From assembly GCF_900112315.1 (NCBI RefSeq), contig NZ_FOLL01000011.1, positions 90,669 through 154,668 on the forward strand: a stretch of 64,000 nt of DNA, read 5' to 3'. The translations under genes and the position numbers were made by a program. Origin of the DNA: Parapedobacter composti (lineage in GTDB: Bacteria; Bacteroidota; Bacteroidia; Sphingobacteriales; Sphingobacteriaceae). Below the pieces are notes generated by a model that saw nothing but the letters and a program-made list of their open reading frames with translations, did not search any database and had not been told where the DNA came from. Shown here one piece after another: positions 1 through 9,678 of the stretch (position 1 is the stretch's first letter; every line of letters begins with the position of its first letter).

Positions 1-23
1 TCGTCGAGCTGTACTCCAAATAA
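1..23 (+). CDS. rpsD: 30S ribosomal protein S4, 3' end (partial)
   Basis: Only the last codons are present: in frame from base 3 they read V-E-L-Y-S-K followed by TAA. This matches the usual C-terminus of ribosomal protein S4, and S4 normally lies directly before rpoA in bacteria. S4 is a primary 16S rRNA binding protein of the small subunit. The call rests on six residues plus the rpoA-rplQ context. Confidence 0.8.
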
Positions 24-36
24 GTAACACGGGAAA

Positions 37-58
37 AGCATCGCCTATGGCGGATGCT
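37..58 (+). other. Hairpin between rpsD and rpoA
   Basis: Bases 37-45 pair with 49-58 around a three-base loop, giving nine base pairs with one bulged G. No T-run follows, so it is not a clear terminator. It may modulate rpoA translation or stabilise mRNA ends; that is inference only. Confidence 0.4.
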
Positions 59-106
59 CTTCCTGCTGTATAGCAAATTTTGTAAACAAACATTAAGAGT
101 AACTAC

Positions 107-1099
107 ATGGCAATCTTAGCATTTCAAAGACCTGATAAAGTTATCATGCAGAAATCCACGGATTTCGATGGCACGTTTGAGTTTCGGCCATTGGAACCGG
201 GTTTCGGTGTGACCATCGGTAATGCTTTACGCCGTATTCTATTGTCCTCGCTGGAAGGATATGCAATTACGTCGGTTCGTTTTTCCGGGGTATCTCATGA
301 GTTTTCCACCATCAAAGGCGTTGTGGAAGACGTGACGGAGATTATCTTGAACTTGAAACAGGTGCGTTTCAAGAAAACCGGGGAAATGGGCGATTCGGAG
401 AAGATCTTTATGGTAGTGAATGGCCAGGATCAATTGACCGCCGGCGATATTACCAGTTTTTCCAATAACTTCACCGTGTTGAATCCCGACCTGGTGATCT
501 GTAATATGGAGAGTACCGTAACGTTGGAAATTGAACTCAACGTTGGCAAGGGACGCGGCTATGTCAATGCCGAGGAAAACAAGGTGCCCGATGGGCCTGT
601 GGGCCTGATCGCCGTGGACGCTATCTTTACGCCCATCAAGAACGTGAAATATACCATCGAAAACTATCGGGTGGAACAAAAAACCGACTACGAGAAATTG
701 TTATTGGATATTTCGACCGATGGCTCCGTTCATCCCGAAGACGCGTTGAAAGAGGCAGCAAAGATTTTGATTCAGCACTTTATGCTGTTTTCTGATGAAA
801 ATATGCTGCTTGAATCACAGGCTAAAGAGGAAACGAAGGTGGTGGATGAGGAAATCCTGCATATGCGTAAAATCCTTAAAACCGAGCTGGTTGATTTGGA
901 TTTGTCGGTACGTGCCCTCAACTGCTTGAAGGCTGCCGATATCCGCACGCTTGCCGAATTGGTAACGTATGATGTGGCCGACATGCTTAAGTTCCGGAAT
1001 TTCGGCAAGAAATCCCTGAGCGAAATTCAGGAGTTAGTAAAATCAAAAGGCTTGTCATTTGGGATGAATTTAGCCAAATACAAGCTCGACGAAGAATAA
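107..1099 (+). CDS. rpoA: DNA-directed RNA polymerase subunit alpha
   Basis: The 330-residue product has the normal length for the alpha subunit, which dimerises to start assembly of RNA polymerase. The N-terminal domain shows the family pattern around residues 30-50 ([17 protein letters not shown]). The C-terminal domain, about residues 255-320, has the helix-hairpin-helix segment that binds UP elements and activators. The gene lies between the rpsD end and rplQ, the standard end of the ribosomal protein operon. ATG at 107 gives the expected N-terminus. Identification is secure. Confidence 0.98.
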   Translation: MAILAFQRPDKVIMQKSTDFDGTFEFRPLEPGFGVTIGNALRRILLSSLEGYAITSVRFSGVSHEFSTIKGVVEDVTEIILNLKQVRFKKTGEMGDSEKIFMVVNGQDQLTAGDITSFSNNFTVLNPDLVICNMESTVTLEIELNVGKGRGYVNAEENKVPDGPVGLIAVDAIFTPIKNVKYTIENYRVEQKTDYEKLLLDISTDGSVHPEDALKEAAKILIQHFMLFSDENMLLESQAKEETKVVDEEILHMRKILKTELVDLDLSVRALNCLKAADIRTLAELVTYDVADMLKFRNFGKKSLSEIQELVKSKGLSFGMNLAKYKLDEE

Positions 1100-1121
1100 T
1101 ATATATAAGTTAGCGACCTGT

Positions 1122-1158
1122 TGCATAATTCCCTCCGATGGTACGGAGACGGTATGCA
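1122..1158 (+). promoter_or_regulatory. Two-tier stem-loop in the rplQ leader
   Basis: Outer arms TGCATA (1122-1127) and TATGCA (1153-1158) enclose inner arms CTCCG (1133-1137) and CGGAG (1144-1148) around a six-base loop. The structure ends 17 bases before the rplQ start codon. No U-run follows, so termination is unlikely. A role in L17 translation control or transcript processing is a guess from position. Confidence 0.45.
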
Positions 1159-1175
1159 CAAATTAAACACCAACA

Positions 1176-1772
1176 ATGAGACACGGAAAGAAAATTAATC
1201 ATTTAGGCCGCACAGCAAGTCATCGTAAAGCGATGTTGTCGAACATGGCCACTTCGCTGATCAAACACAAGCGCATCACTACGACATTGGCTAAAGCCAA
1301 GGCTTTGCGTCAGTATGTGGAGCCCCTGATCACCAAATCGAAGAACGACACGACGCATTCGCGCCGTACCGTTTTCAGTTATCTTCAAGATAAGGAGGCT
1401 GTGACCATCCTTTTCCGTGAAATTTCGGAGAAAGTAGCCAGCCGCCCCGGAGGTTATACGCGCATCATCAAGTTAGAGAACCGTTTGGGTGATAACGCAG
1501 AGATGGCGTTCATCGAGCTGGTGGATTATAACGAGGTTTACAAGAAAGATGGAGCCGCTACCGAGCGGAAGAGTACGCGACGACGCGGTGGCAAGAAGAA
1601 GTCCGGAGCAGGTGCTGCTGCTGAGAACGCTGTGGAAGCAGCATCAGCAACGCCCGTAGAGACAGCAACAGTTGAAGCTCCTGAAACACCGGACGAGCCG
1701 GTTGCTGAGGCAGCCGAAGAACAGGCTCCAGAAACGGAAGAGACTCCGAAAGAGGAAAAGAAGGAAGACTAA
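1176..1772 (+). CDS. rplQ: 50S ribosomal protein L17
   Basis: The first ~120 residues are typical L17, starting [13 protein letters not shown]17 sits near the peptide exit of the large subunit. A basic stretch near residues 128-142 is followed by an Ala/Glu/Pro-rich acidic tail to residue 198, which makes the protein longer than the 120-130 residues of E. coli L17. Such tails are common in Bacteroidota L17. It is the last gene of the ribosomal operon and is followed by a strong terminator. Confidence 0.97.
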   Translation: MRHGKKINHLGRTASHRKAMLSNMATSLIKHKRITTTLAKAKALRQYVEPLITKSKNDTTHSRRTVFSYLQDKEAVTILFREISEKVASRPGGYTRIIKLENRLGDNAEMAFIELVDYNEVYKKDGAATERKSTRRRGGKKKSGAGAAAENAVEAASATPVETATVEAPETPDEPVAEAAEEQAPETEETPKEEKKED

Positions 1773-1800
1773 GCAGCTTCGCGAAAGTGTAAAGAGTTCA

Positions 1801-1836
1801 AACCCGTTTTTTGTTTACGAAAAACGGGTTTTTTTA
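1801..1836 (+). terminator. Intrinsic terminator of the rpsD-rpoA-rplQ operon
   Basis: An 11-base-pair perfect stem (AACCCGTTTTT at 1801-1811, AAAAACGGGTT at 1820-1830) is followed by a T-run to 1836, 29 bases after the rplQ stop. It separates the ribosomal operon from the arginine genes, which therefore need their own promoter. Confidence 0.9.
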
Positions 1837-1869
1837 TTGTGTCATTATCACGTTAACCATCTATTGAGC

Positions 1870-3006
1870 ATGAACTTATTCGACGTTTATCCGATTAATC
1901 CGATAACCATAACCAGCGCCCAGGGAAGTACTGTATGGGATGCCCAGGGAAATGAATACCTTGATTTGTATGGAGGCCACGCGGTCATTTCCATTGGCCA
2001 TACACATCCCCACTACGTAAAGCGACTGACTGATCAACTGAACCGGATAGGGTTCTATTCCAACTCCGTTGAGATCCCCTTACAGCAGCAGCTGGCTGAT
2101 CTGCTGGGGCGTGTGTCTGGGAAGGATAATTACCAGCTGTTTCTGTGCAATTCAGGTGCGGAAGCAAACGAGAACGCGCTGAAACTGGCGTCGTTTCATA
2201 ACGGCCGGAAGAAGATCGTCGCGTTTAAAGGGGCTTTCCACGGGCGGACGTCGCTTGCGGTTGCCGCTACCGATAATCCCAAGATTATTGCTCCGGTAAA
2301 CCGGACAGACAATGTGATCTTCTTGCCTCATAACGATGTGGCGGCGTTGGAGCAGGTCTTCAGCGAACAAGGCGGGGACATCTGTGCCGTCATCATCGAA
2401 GGAATACAGGGCGTAGGCGGTATACAGGTGGCGTCCGATGCGTTTCTGCGGAGAATCCGTGAACTGACTACCCAGTACGGAGCGGTGTTCGTGGCCGATT
2501 CCGTGCAATGCGGGTACGGACGTACAGGCCGCTTTTATTCGCATGACCATGCGGGTGTACATGCCGACATTTACAGCATGGCGAAGGGGATGGGGAACGG
2601 GTTCCCCATCGGGGCTATCGCCATATCGCCGGCTATAAAGCCGTCATACGGTATGCTCGGAACTACATTTGGGGGTAATCACCTGGCTTGTGCCGCCGCC
2701 TTGGCGGTATTGGAAGTGATGGATAAGGAAGACCTGATGGGAAATGCTGCTGCTATCGGTGCTTATCTCACCGATGAATTACGTAAATTTGACCGCATCC
2801 GGGAAGTGCGTGGGAGGGGCCTGATGATCGGTATTGATCTGCCGGAGGAGCTGGCAGTGGTTAGAAAGGATTTGTTGGCCAAAAACCGTATCTTCACAGG
2901 CGAAGCCAAGCCTAATGTAATCCGGTTGCTTCCGGCATTGAGCATAACGAAAAACCATGCCGATCGTTTCTTGGAAGCATTGGAAGAACGGTTGAAGGAT
3001 GTTTAG
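1870..3006 (+). CDS. argD: N-acylornithine aminotransferase (ArgD family)
   Basis: A 378-residue class-III PLP aminotransferase that would interconvert N-acylglutamate semialdehyde and N-acylornithine. Visible marks are N-S-G-A-E-A-N near residues 95-100, the PLP-ring aspartate in V-A-D-S-V-Q (about 210, with Ser where many homologues have Glu) and the Schiff-base lysine in S-M-A-K-G (about 239). The ATG at 1870 is chosen because the open frame continues upstream into rplQ in another frame, past the terminator, which is implausible. It is the first gene of a block with argF', argB, proC and an argE-like gene. Given the carbamoyltransferase, the substrate may be N-succinylornithine. Confidence 0.92.
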   Translation: MNLFDVYPINPITITSAQGSTVWDAQGNEYLDLYGGHAVISIGHTHPHYVKRLTDQLNRIGFYSNSVEIPLQQQLADLLGRVSGKDNYQLFLCNSGAEANENALKLASFHNGRKKIVAFKGAFHGRTSLAVAATDNPKIIAPVNRTDNVIFLPHNDVAALEQVFSEQGGDICAVIIEGIQGVGGIQVASDAFLRRIRELTTQYGAVFVADSVQCGYGRTGRFYSHDHAGVHADIYSMAKGMGNGFPIGAIAISPAIKPSYGMLGTTFGGNHLACAAALAVLEVMDKEDLMGNAAAIGAYLTDELRKFDRIREVRGRGLMIGIDLPEELAVVRKDLLAKNRIFTGEAKPNVIRLLPALSITKNHADRFLEALEERLKDV

Positions 3007-3039
3007 CGTATAGTGTAATTTACGATTTTCGATATACAC

Positions 3040-4014
3040 ATGAAGCAATTTTTTTCAGTAGCGGATGTTGAGGATCTGCCCAGTATCGTAGCCGAAGCGC
3101 TCGAGCTGAAAAGCAACCCTTTCGGATATGAGCACTTGGGGAGACGGAAGACCTTGGGCTTGGTGTTTCTTAATCCGAGCTTACGTACACGCTTGAGTAC
3201 GCAGAAGGCCGCAATTAACCTGGGGATGGACGTCATGGTGATGAACATGGATAAAGACGGGTGGGCACTCGAAACGAAGGATGGCGTCGCCATGGCGGGG
3301 AGTACGGTAGAGCATATCCGTGAGGCTGCGGCAGTCATGGGACGGTACTGCGATATTCTGGGTATGCGTTCGTTTCCGAAGCTGCAAGACCGTGAGGAGG
3401 ATTACAGCGAAGATTTATTCAAGAAGTTTATGCGGTACTGCGGCGTGCCTGTGGTCAGCCTCGAGAGTGCTACACGCCACCCGTTGCAGAGCTTAACGGA
3501 TTTGGTTACCATCCGGGAGCATTGGCAGGGGGTGAGCAAACCTAAAGTGGTGTTGGCATGGGCCCCTCATGTAAAAGCCCTGCCGCAGGCCGTGCCTAAT
3601 TCTTTTTCCGAATGGATGTGCAGGGCGCAGGCGGAAGGCTTGGTTGATTTCACCATCGCGCATCCGCAAGGATACGAATTGGCGGAGGAGTTTACCAACG
3701 GCGCGGCCATCACGCATTCGCTTGATGAGGCATTAACCGGTGCCGACTTCGTATACGTAAAAAACTGGTCTTCTTATTCCGACTATGGAAAAATTCTTCC
3801 AGTAACGGCGCCCTGGATGATTGATAATTCGGTACTTGGCACCACCAATGGCGCTAAGGTAATGCACTGCTTGCCCGTACGCCGTGACGTGGAATTGGCA
3901 AGCGAGGTGCTCGACGGTCCGCAGGCGCTGGTCATCGAGGAAGCGGCCAACCGCGTATGGGCGGCACAGGCGGTATTAAAACGGATGCTGGAGCAATTAA
4001 CCCATAACGTTTAA
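3040..4014 (+). CDS. argF': N-acylornithine carbamoyltransferase (probably N-succinylornithine)
   Basis: A 324-residue transcarbamylase that would make N-acylcitrulline from carbamoyl phosphate and N-acylornithine. The carbamoyl-phosphate loop S-L-R-T-R is at residues 47-51, H-P-L-Q at 147-150 and H-C-L-P-V-R-R at 276-282, as in the Xanthomonas/Bacteroides N-acylornithine group rather than ordinary ornithine carbamoyltransferase. Residue 90, in the S-T-V-E-H segment, is Val. By my alignment it matches Glu92 of the acetylornithine enzyme and Pro90 of the B. fragilis succinylornithine enzyme; non-Glu residues there are reported to favour succinylornithine. argB starts on the base after its stop codon, so the two are probably translationally coupled. 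Confidence 0.92.
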   Translation: MKQFFSVADVEDLPSIVAEALELKSNPFGYEHLGRRKTLGLVFLNPSLRTRLSTQKAAINLGMDVMVMNMDKDGWALETKDGVAMAGSTVEHIREAAAVMGRYCDILGMRSFPKLQDREEDYSEDLFKKFMRYCGVPVVSLESATRHPLQSLTDLVTIREHWQGVSKPKVVLAWAPHVKALPQAVPNSFSEWMCRAQAEGLVDFTIAHPQGYELAEEFTNGAAITHSLDEALTGADFVYVKNWSSYSDYGKILPVTAPWMIDNSVLGTTNGAKVMHCLPVRRDVELASEVLDGPQALVIEEAANRVWAAQAVLKRMLEQLTHNV

Positions 4015-4806
4015 ATGATGTCGAAACTGTGGGTTATTAAAATAGGCGGAAATATCATCGACCACCCGGAAGCGTTGGGGCGCTTTCTGGCGCATTTTGC
4101 GGTGCTGCGGGGCAATAAGATACTGGTGCATGGCGGTGGGAAGATAGCCACACGCATGGCTTCGGATTTAGGTATCACGGCCACGATGGTAGAAGGAAGG
4201 CGTATTACCGATGAGGCCATGCTACGGGTGGTGACCATGGTATACGCCGGACTGACGAATAAGCAGGTAGTAGCCGGTTTGCAGGCCAACGGATGCAATG
4301 CCATCGGCCTGAGCGGAGCCGATGGCAATACCATTAAAGCCATAAAGCGGCCGGTAGCGGCAATTGATTATGGGTATGTGGGTGATATCTTGCCTAATTC
4401 GGTGGATGCGGATGCCATTGGGGCATTGATAGGAGCTGGGTTTACCCCTGTTTTTTCCGCCATTACCCATGATGGAAACGGACAGCTGCTTAATACCAAT
4501 GCAGATACCATTGCTTCGGCATTGGCGGTAGCGCTCGCGTCGCGGTATCAGACTTCATTAGTATATTGTTTCGAGAAGCGTGGCGTACTCCGGGACGTCA
4601 ACGACGAAACTTCAGCCATACCAGAAATCCGGACTGCCGAATTTGAAGCGCTTAAAACCTCAGGTATTGTTGCCGACGGTATGATTCCGAAACTGCACAA
4701 TGCGTTTGAAGCTATTGCCAAAGGCGTGGATGAAGTATGCATCGGCCATGCAGATGACCTGCTTCTCCTCCGCGAACAACGGTTTGGTACCCGGCTGATA
4801 AAGTAA
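4015..4806 (+). CDS. argB: N-acylglutamate kinase
   Basis: A 263-residue amino acid kinase that would phosphorylate the gamma-carboxylate of N-acylglutamate in the second step of arginine synthesis. The ATP-site glycine motif K-I-G-G-N lies near residues 9-13, H-G-G-G-K-I-A near 41-47, and N-T-N-A-D-T-I-A near 162-169. Length and motifs fit ArgB well. A second ATG one codon later is also possible. Whether the acyl group is acetyl or succinyl cannot be read from this sequence, but the neighbouring carbamoyltransferase suggests succinyl. Confidence 0.95.
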   Translation: MMSKLWVIKIGGNIIDHPEALGRFLAHFAVLRGNKILVHGGGKIATRMASDLGITATMVEGRRITDEAMLRVVTMVYAGLTNKQVVAGLQANGCNAIGLSGADGNTIKAIKRPVAAIDYGYVGDILPNSVDADAIGALIGAGFTPVFSAITHDGNGQLLNTNADTIASALAVALASRYQTSLVYCFEKRGVLRDVNDETSAIPEIRTAEFEALKTSGIVADGMIPKLHNAFEAIAKGVDEVCIGHADDLLLLREQRFGTRLIK

Positions 4807-4826
4807 CTTAATTATAAATTGACAAC

Positions 4827-5630
4827 ATGAACAAGATAACTATTATTGGAAGCGGGAATATTGGCCTGTCATTGGCCAAGGGTCTTGTCAATAAGGCATA
4901 TTGCAAGGCTGAAGATATCACACTCACACGGAGGAGCCTCAAGTCACTCAGCGAAGAGGCCGCCAAAGGATTCAAAGTGAGTGACAATAATAAGGTAGCC
5001 ATTTACGATGCCAATGTCATCGTGCTGGCCGTACTGCCTCAGCAGTTAAAGAAGGTGCTCGACGAAATCGCTCCGGCCGTGTCACCTGAGAAACAGATTG
5101 TGGTGTCAGTGGTCTCAGGTGTGACCTGTGCAGATGTACGTGAAAAGCTCGGTAATAATGTACAGGTAATCCGCGCCATGCCTAATACAGCGATTGCTAT
5201 CGGCCAGTCGATGACCTGCGTGGCATCAGACAATGCATCCGATGAGCAGGTGGATCGCGTGACCCGGATGTTTGAAACCGTCGGCGCTGTAGTCACCATC
5301 AATGAAGACTTGATGACTTCCGCAACCGCCCTCTGTGCCTGCGGAATCGCCTTTTTCCTCCGCGCTATCCGTGCCGCCTCACAGGGCGGGGTCGAGATCG
5401 GCTTCCATGCACATGACGCGCTGAAGATGGCGGTGCAGACGGCGAAAGGAGCAGCCGACCTGCTCCTGCAAACGCAAAGTCACCCAGAAGGCGAGATAGA
5501 CAAAGTGACTTCTCCCAAGGGTTGTACCATCGCCGGACTGAACGAAATGGAGCATAATGGTTTCAGTTCGGCGTTTATTAAGGGTATCAAGCTGTCCGCA
5601 CGCAAAGCCGGAGGATTGTATAATGATTGA
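4827..5630 (+). CDS. proC: Pyrroline-5-carboxylate reductase
   Basis: A 267-residue enzyme expected to reduce pyrroline-5-carboxylate to proline with NAD(P)H. The N-terminal Rossmann motif is I-I-G-S-G-N-I-G (about residues 5-12), and the C-terminal dimerisation domain carries the family pattern T-S-P-K-G-C-T-I-A-G-L near residues 227-237. A proC inside an arginine cluster is also seen in Bacteroides. Its last eight bases overlap the next gene, so the two are likely co-translated. Linking proline and arginine supply from glutamate is the likely reason for its position. Confidence 0.95.
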   Translation: MNKITIIGSGNIGLSLAKGLVNKAYCKAEDITLTRRSLKSLSEEAAKGFKVSDNNKVAIYDANVIVLAVLPQQLKKVLDEIAPAVSPEKQIVVSVVSGVTCADVREKLGNNVQVIRAMPNTAIAIGQSMTCVASDNASDEQVDRVTRMFETVGAVVTINEDLMTSATALCACGIAFFLRAIRAASQGGVEIGFHAHDALKMAVQTAKGAADLLLQTQSHPEGEIDKVTSPKGCTIAGLNEMEHNGFSSAFIKGIKLSARKAGGLYND

Positions 5631-6693
5631 TAAACTCGTACAGGATAGTACCGTACTACTGCGCGATCTCATCCGTATCCCTTCTTTCAGTAAGGAAGAA
5701 AACCAAACGGGTGATGCCATTGAGCGATTCCTGCAACAGCGTGGCGTACGTACGTATCGTAAGTTGAACAATGTATGGGCATATAATAAGTTTTTCGATC
5801 CGTCAAAACCGACAATCTTGCTTAATTCTCACCACGACACGGTGAAACCCAATACGGGGTATACGCGCAATCCGTTTTCGCCAGATATCGAAGACGGTAA
5901 ATTATACGGTTTGGGCAGTAACGATGCCGGTGGATGCCTCGTTTCGCTGATTGCTACCTTTTTGCATTTCTATGCGGCTGAGGGGTTACAGTATAATTTC
6001 TGCCTTGCTGCCACCGCTGAGGAAGAGATCTCAGGCACCAATGGATTGGAGCTGGTGATTCCCGATCTGGGGCCCTTGGACTTTGCCATTGTTGGTGAAC
6101 CCACGTTGATGCAGCTGGCCGTGGCTGAGCGGGGGTTGATGGTGCTCGATTGCATAGCCCATGGTAAGGCCGGCCATGCCGCCCGCGAAGAGGGCGACAA
6201 CGCTATTTACAAAGCACTTAAAGACATTGAGTGGTTCATCAGCTACCGTTTTCCGAAAGAGTCGGAAGAATTCGGTCCGATTAAGATGAGCGTTACGGTT
6301 ATCCATGCCGGATCGCAGCACAATGTGGTGCCCGCCACATGCGAGTTTGTGGTGGATATCCGTGTAACGGACGCTTACCGTAATGAAGAAGTGCTGGATA
6401 TCATCCGCCAGCATGTTAACTGTGAAGTCAAACCCCGTTCGGTAAGGCTCAAACCCTCGTCCATTCCCAAAGATCACCCTGTGGTACAAGCCGGCATCGC
6501 GCTGGGACGCACCACCTATGGGTCGCCCACAACAAGCGACCAGGCGTTGCTGGACATCCCGTCGCTGAAGCTGGGGCCGGGCGACTCCGCCCGTTCGCAT
6601 ATGGCTGATGAGTTTATCTATGTGGATGAAATCCGGGAAGGGGTCGCATTGTATATCGCGATATTGGAAAAGGTGGTGATTCCTAAAAAATAA
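5623..6693 (+). CDS. argE: M20-family N-acylcitrulline/N-acylornithine deacylase (ArgE-like)
   Basis: A 356-residue M20 zinc hydrolase. Metal and catalytic residues are visible: H-H-D-T-V near 70-74, S-N-D-A-G-G near 99-104, T-A-E-E-E near 131-135 and V-G-E-P near 157-160. In the carbamoyltransferase-first pathway it would release citrulline from N-acetyl- or N-succinylcitrulline; the family also includes succinyl-diaminopimelate desuccinylase, so specificity rests on context. The ATG at 5623 overlaps the proC stop by eight bases. Longer upstream starts in this frame would run far into proC and are rejected. It ends the first arginine block. Confidence 0.9.
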   Translation: MIDKLVQDSTVLLRDLIRIPSFSKEENQTGDAIERFLQQRGVRTYRKLNNVWAYNKFFDPSKPTILLNSHHDTVKPNTGYTRNPFSPDIEDGKLYGLGSNDAGGCLVSLIATFLHFYAAEGLQYNFCLAATAEEEISGTNGLELVIPDLGPLDFAIVGEPTLMQLAVAERGLMVLDCIAHGKAGHAAREEGDNAIYKALKDIEWFISYRFPKESEEFGPIKMSVTVIHAGSQHNVVPATCEFVVDIRVTDAYRNEEVLDIIRQHVNCEVKPRSVRLKPSSIPKDHPVVQAGIALGRTTYGSPTTSDQALLDIPSLKLGPGDSARSHMADEFIYVDEIREGVALYIAILEKVVIPKK

Positions 6694-6835
6694 TCCTGTT
6701 GGCGAGCGAAAGTCTTTATCTTTTTCTATTTTTGGGTAGCGTTAACACATCGTTTACGTTACCGGTTCTTGTTAAGAACCAACCAGATACAGATACGAGA
6801 ACAAACAACGGACGGCGCCCCGAGCGCTGACGAAG

Positions 6836-9235
6836 ATGAAGATTTACGTTTTTTACCGCTTATTCACCGTGGCCGCCATAACCGCGGTGGTCTTGGCTCC
6901 CGTCTATGGGCAACATGCCGGACAGCTACAGGGTGTCGTGAAAGACAGGCAGACGGGGCAGGTGATTGAAGGAGTAACCGCGAGCCTGCGGGAAAGCCAG
7001 CAGCGCGCTAAATCCGATGGGAATGGGGTGTTCGTTTTTGATGCCCTGCCCTTTGGTGAATATACCATCCAGCTATCCAGTATTGGCTATAGCACACGAA
7101 CACTTAACCCGATTTTAATCAGTGCCAGCAAACGGACTGCCGATTTAGGTGAGGTTTTCCTGGATGCTGTGCAGAATAAACTGGATGAAGTGGTCATTAC
7201 TCCCGATCCGCCGATGGTGGAGTTTGGCGCCGATACAATCACGTTCAATGCTTCCCAAAGCATGATGGCTGAAGGCAGTGCCGCCAGCGATATGCTGAAA
7301 AGCGTACCGATGGTGGATGTGGATATTGACGGGAACCCGACGATAGCCGGTATGTTGAATACCCGTATCTTCATCAATGGCAAACCTGCGGACTTCACGG
7401 CGGAGACAATCGCCGATTTGATGAACGTATTACCCGCCGATATGATTGCCAAAGTGGAAGTGGTGACAAACCCCGATGTACGCTATGCTGCGGACGGAGA
7501 TGGCATTATCAATATCGTGTTGAAAAAGGGGATCAAACTCGGGCTCACCGGGTCGGCATCGGTGACAGCCGGTACCCTAAATAATTATAATGGCAGTACC
7601 TACGTTGCCTACCGTGGAGACAGCCTTTCGATCAATACCGGCTATGGATACAGGTATGGTACTCGCGTGACAACAGCCGCTGTATCCCGCCGTAATTTCA
7701 GCGCCGGGGAAGATACGCCGAATTCGTTTATTGATCAATGGTCTGCCGATCGTAACCACCAGCAGGGGCATAACCTGAATACCTCAATAGATTGGGATGC
7801 GACATCTAATCAGAACCTCACGGTAATGGCCAATGTGAATGCAACAAACCAGACATCGCTGGCTGATATGGACGATTATCGGTTGAATGCCGAAGGTGTG
7901 CAGCGGGAGTTTCGGACACAACGGAACGATAGGGGCGTGAAAGGGCTGAATTATAAGATTAACGCCCAATATACCGCGAAGCTCCGTGGGAAGAATGAGC
8001 GGTTGGAGGCTGGGCTCGTTGCTTTCAGCAATAGCAGGCAGCAAGACCGCGCTATTCTACGGGAGATTGAACGGGCCAATGGAACGGAAGTAGATCCGTT
8101 TAACCAGTACATGGGTAACCTGATTGGCAATAATCGGCTGGAAATGAACATCGACTATCGACGTAGTGTGGGACAGTGGTCGACCGTCAGTTTCGGCGCA
8201 CAGGGATCCTTTGCCAGTAATGACAATAACCAGTCTGTCACGGTGTATGATTATGCGCTGGGAATGGACGCGGTGAATGCCGCCCTTTCCAACCGGTTTA
8301 GGTATCGTGAAACGATATACGCTACCTATGCGAGCTATCAATTGCGTACTCAAACCCGGTGGTCGTTCAGAGCCGGGCTACGAGCCGAGGGCACATACCT
8401 CACGTTGACAGAACGCTTGGACGAGCATGCCGACATTCGGCCGTATGTGAATTTTTTTCCGAACCTGTCAATAAATAAGGTTGTGGCTAAAAAGCACCGC
8501 TTCGGGTTGAGTTACAGCATGCGGCTGATGCGCCCCCGGGAGCACATGCTCAATCCACTTATCAACGATACTAATCCAGCCAATGTGAGCTTCGGAAATC
8601 CCGGACTCCGACCGGCGTTTAGCCATCGGTACCAACTGAGTTATGGCGTGGCGACGAAGCAATGGTCTTTTACGCCCAGGTTGAGCTACGCCGCTACAGG
8701 TGATCTCATCGAACGGTTCCGTATCAGTGCAGACAGTGTAACTTTTTTGAACCTGGCATCACGCAATGAGCTGACCCTTAACCTCGTGGGTAGCTATAAA
8801 CAGGGCAAAAACTTAACATTGAATTGGGGCGCGTTGATTTCAAGGGTGGATTATCACTCCCCGGCGGCCCTTGTGGAACATCGAACGGGATGGAACCGGC
8901 GGGGTAATATCGGGGCCAGCTTTTCATTGCCCAAACGTATTTCGGCTGAGTGCCGTATTACCTATACCGACCGGATGTTGTCACAGGGTAGGAGAAGGAG
9001 TACGGCCACTGCTGATTTCGGTGTGCGGAAAGCATTTTTGAATAACAGACTGCTGGTACGCCTGATGGCTACCGATCCGTTCACCGACCAGAATACGATG
9101 GAGTATATTGATGGCATAACAGCTTCGGGGGCCACTTACTTTCAGGAGAATGACCGTGTGCTTCGCACACGGAATTACCGGTTGGGCCTGAGCTACCGCT
9201 TTATGAATGCTGGAACCAGCAAAAGGGGGCTGTAA
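6836..9235 (+). CDS. TonB-dependent-receptor-like outer membrane beta-barrel protein
   Basis: A 799-residue outer-membrane protein with a signal peptide (about 1-26, ending V-Y-G-Q), a carboxypeptidase-like regulatory domain (about 28-105), a plug-like region (about 120-230) and a long beta-barrel rich in aromatic and Asn residues ending S-Y-R-F. This is the smaller outer-membrane beta-barrel family of Bacteroidota (PF14905-like), distinct from SusC. The ligand cannot be told, and no SusD or inner-membrane transporter adjoins it. The 142 bases upstream hold an inverted repeat (GGTTCTT 6764-6770, AAGAACC 6774-6780) of unknown role. Confidence 0.85.
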   Translation: MKIYVFYRLFTVAAITAVVLAPVYGQHAGQLQGVVKDRQTGQVIEGVTASLRESQQRAKSDGNGVFVFDALPFGEYTIQLSSIGYSTRTLNPILISASKRTADLGEVFLDAVQNKLDEVVITPDPPMVEFGADTITFNASQSMMAEGSAASDMLKSVPMVDVDIDGNPTIAGMLNTRIFINGKPADFTAETIADLMNVLPADMIAKVEVVTNPDVRYAADGDGIINIVLKKGIKLGLTGSASVTAGTLNNYNGSTYVAYRGDSLSINTGYGYRYGTRVTTAAVSRRNFSAGEDTPNSFIDQWSADRNHQQGHNLNTSIDWDATSNQNLTVMANVNATNQTSLADMDDYRLNAEGVQREFRTQRNDRGVKGLNYKINAQYTAKLRGKNERLEAGLVAFSNSRQQDRAILREIERANGTEVDPFNQYMGNLIGNNRLEMNIDYRRSVGQWSTVSFGAQGSFASNDNNQSVTVYDYALGMDAVNAALSNRFRYRETIYATYASYQLRTQTRWSFRAGLRAEGTYLTLTERLDEHADIRPYVNFFPNLSINKVVAKKHRFGLSYSMRLMRPREHMLNPLINDTNPANVSFGNPGLRPAFSHRYQLSYGVATKQWSFTPRLSYAATGDLIERFRISADSVTFLNLASRNELTLNLVGSYKQGKNLTLNWGALISRVDYHSPAALVEHRTGWNRRGNIGASFSLPKRISAECRITYTDRMLSQGRRRSTATADFGVRKAFLNNRLLVRLMATDPFTDQNTMEYIDGITASGATYFQENDRVLRTRNYRLGLSYRFMNAGTSKRGL

Positions 9236-9276
9236 CTTTTTTCCCCCAACAGCATCCAACAGTAAAAACCACGATT

Positions 9277-9597
9277 ATGCTGATTACGACAACACCTCAG
9301 GTTGAAGGGAAAAAGATTACCCGGTACATCGGACTGGTAAGCGGCGAAACGATTATTGGCGCCAATTTCTTCAGGGATATCTTTGCCGGCTTACGGGATA
9401 TTGTAGGGGGGCGCTCAGGTTCCTATGAAAAGGTCCTGCGTGAAGCCAAAGAAACAGCGGTCTATGAGATGCAGCAGTATGCAGCCTCGTTGGGAGCCAA
9501 CGCCGTAGTCGGGGTGGATCTCGATTATGAAACGGTAGGCAGCGGTGGCAGTATGCTGATGGTAACTGCCAGCGGCACCGCGGTAGTCATTGAGTAA
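9277..9597 (+). CDS. YbjQ-family (DUF74) heavy-metal-binding domain protein
   Basis: A 106-residue protein matching the YbjQ/UPF0145 family along its length: a start like T-T-P-Q-V-E-G-K near 5-12, G-L-V-S-G-E near 19-24, a helix with [12 protein letters not shown] near 69-80 and a hydrophobic C-terminal strand. The family forms small oligomeric rings and is often called heavy-metal binding, but its function is not settled. It lies 41 bases after the beta-barrel gene on the same strand and may be co-transcribed. Confidence 0.88.
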   Translation: MLITTTPQVEGKKITRYIGLVSGETIIGANFFRDIFAGLRDIVGGRSGSYEKVLREAKETAVYEMQQYAASLGANAVVGVDLDYETVGSGGSMLMVTASGTAVVIE

Positions 9598-9678
9598 CAG
9601 GTTTAAAAGCACTCGTTCCTTACCCGAACGCCCAAATGTTCAAACCGGTTCCGGAGCGCCAGCCAAGCGGCCCAAATA

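Noticed and set aside
1672..1869. Open frame extending argD upstream into rplQ
   Set aside because: It overlaps rplQ in another frame and crosses the operon terminator at 1801-1836; ATG at 1870 gives the normal ArgD N-terminus.
6031..6600. Antisense open frame of 189 codons inside the argE-like gene
   Set aside because: The sense frame has clear M20 catalytic motifs; the antisense product resembles nothing and has shadow-type composition.
6764..6780. Inverted repeat GGTTCTT/AAGAACC as a terminator of the arginine block
   Set aside because: No T-run follows on either strand; the loop is only three bases and the repeat may be chance.
6836..9235. Reading the beta-barrel protein as a SusC
   Set aside because: It is too short, lacks the SusC plug signature and has no SusD partner; it fits the smaller outer-membrane beta-barrel receptor family.
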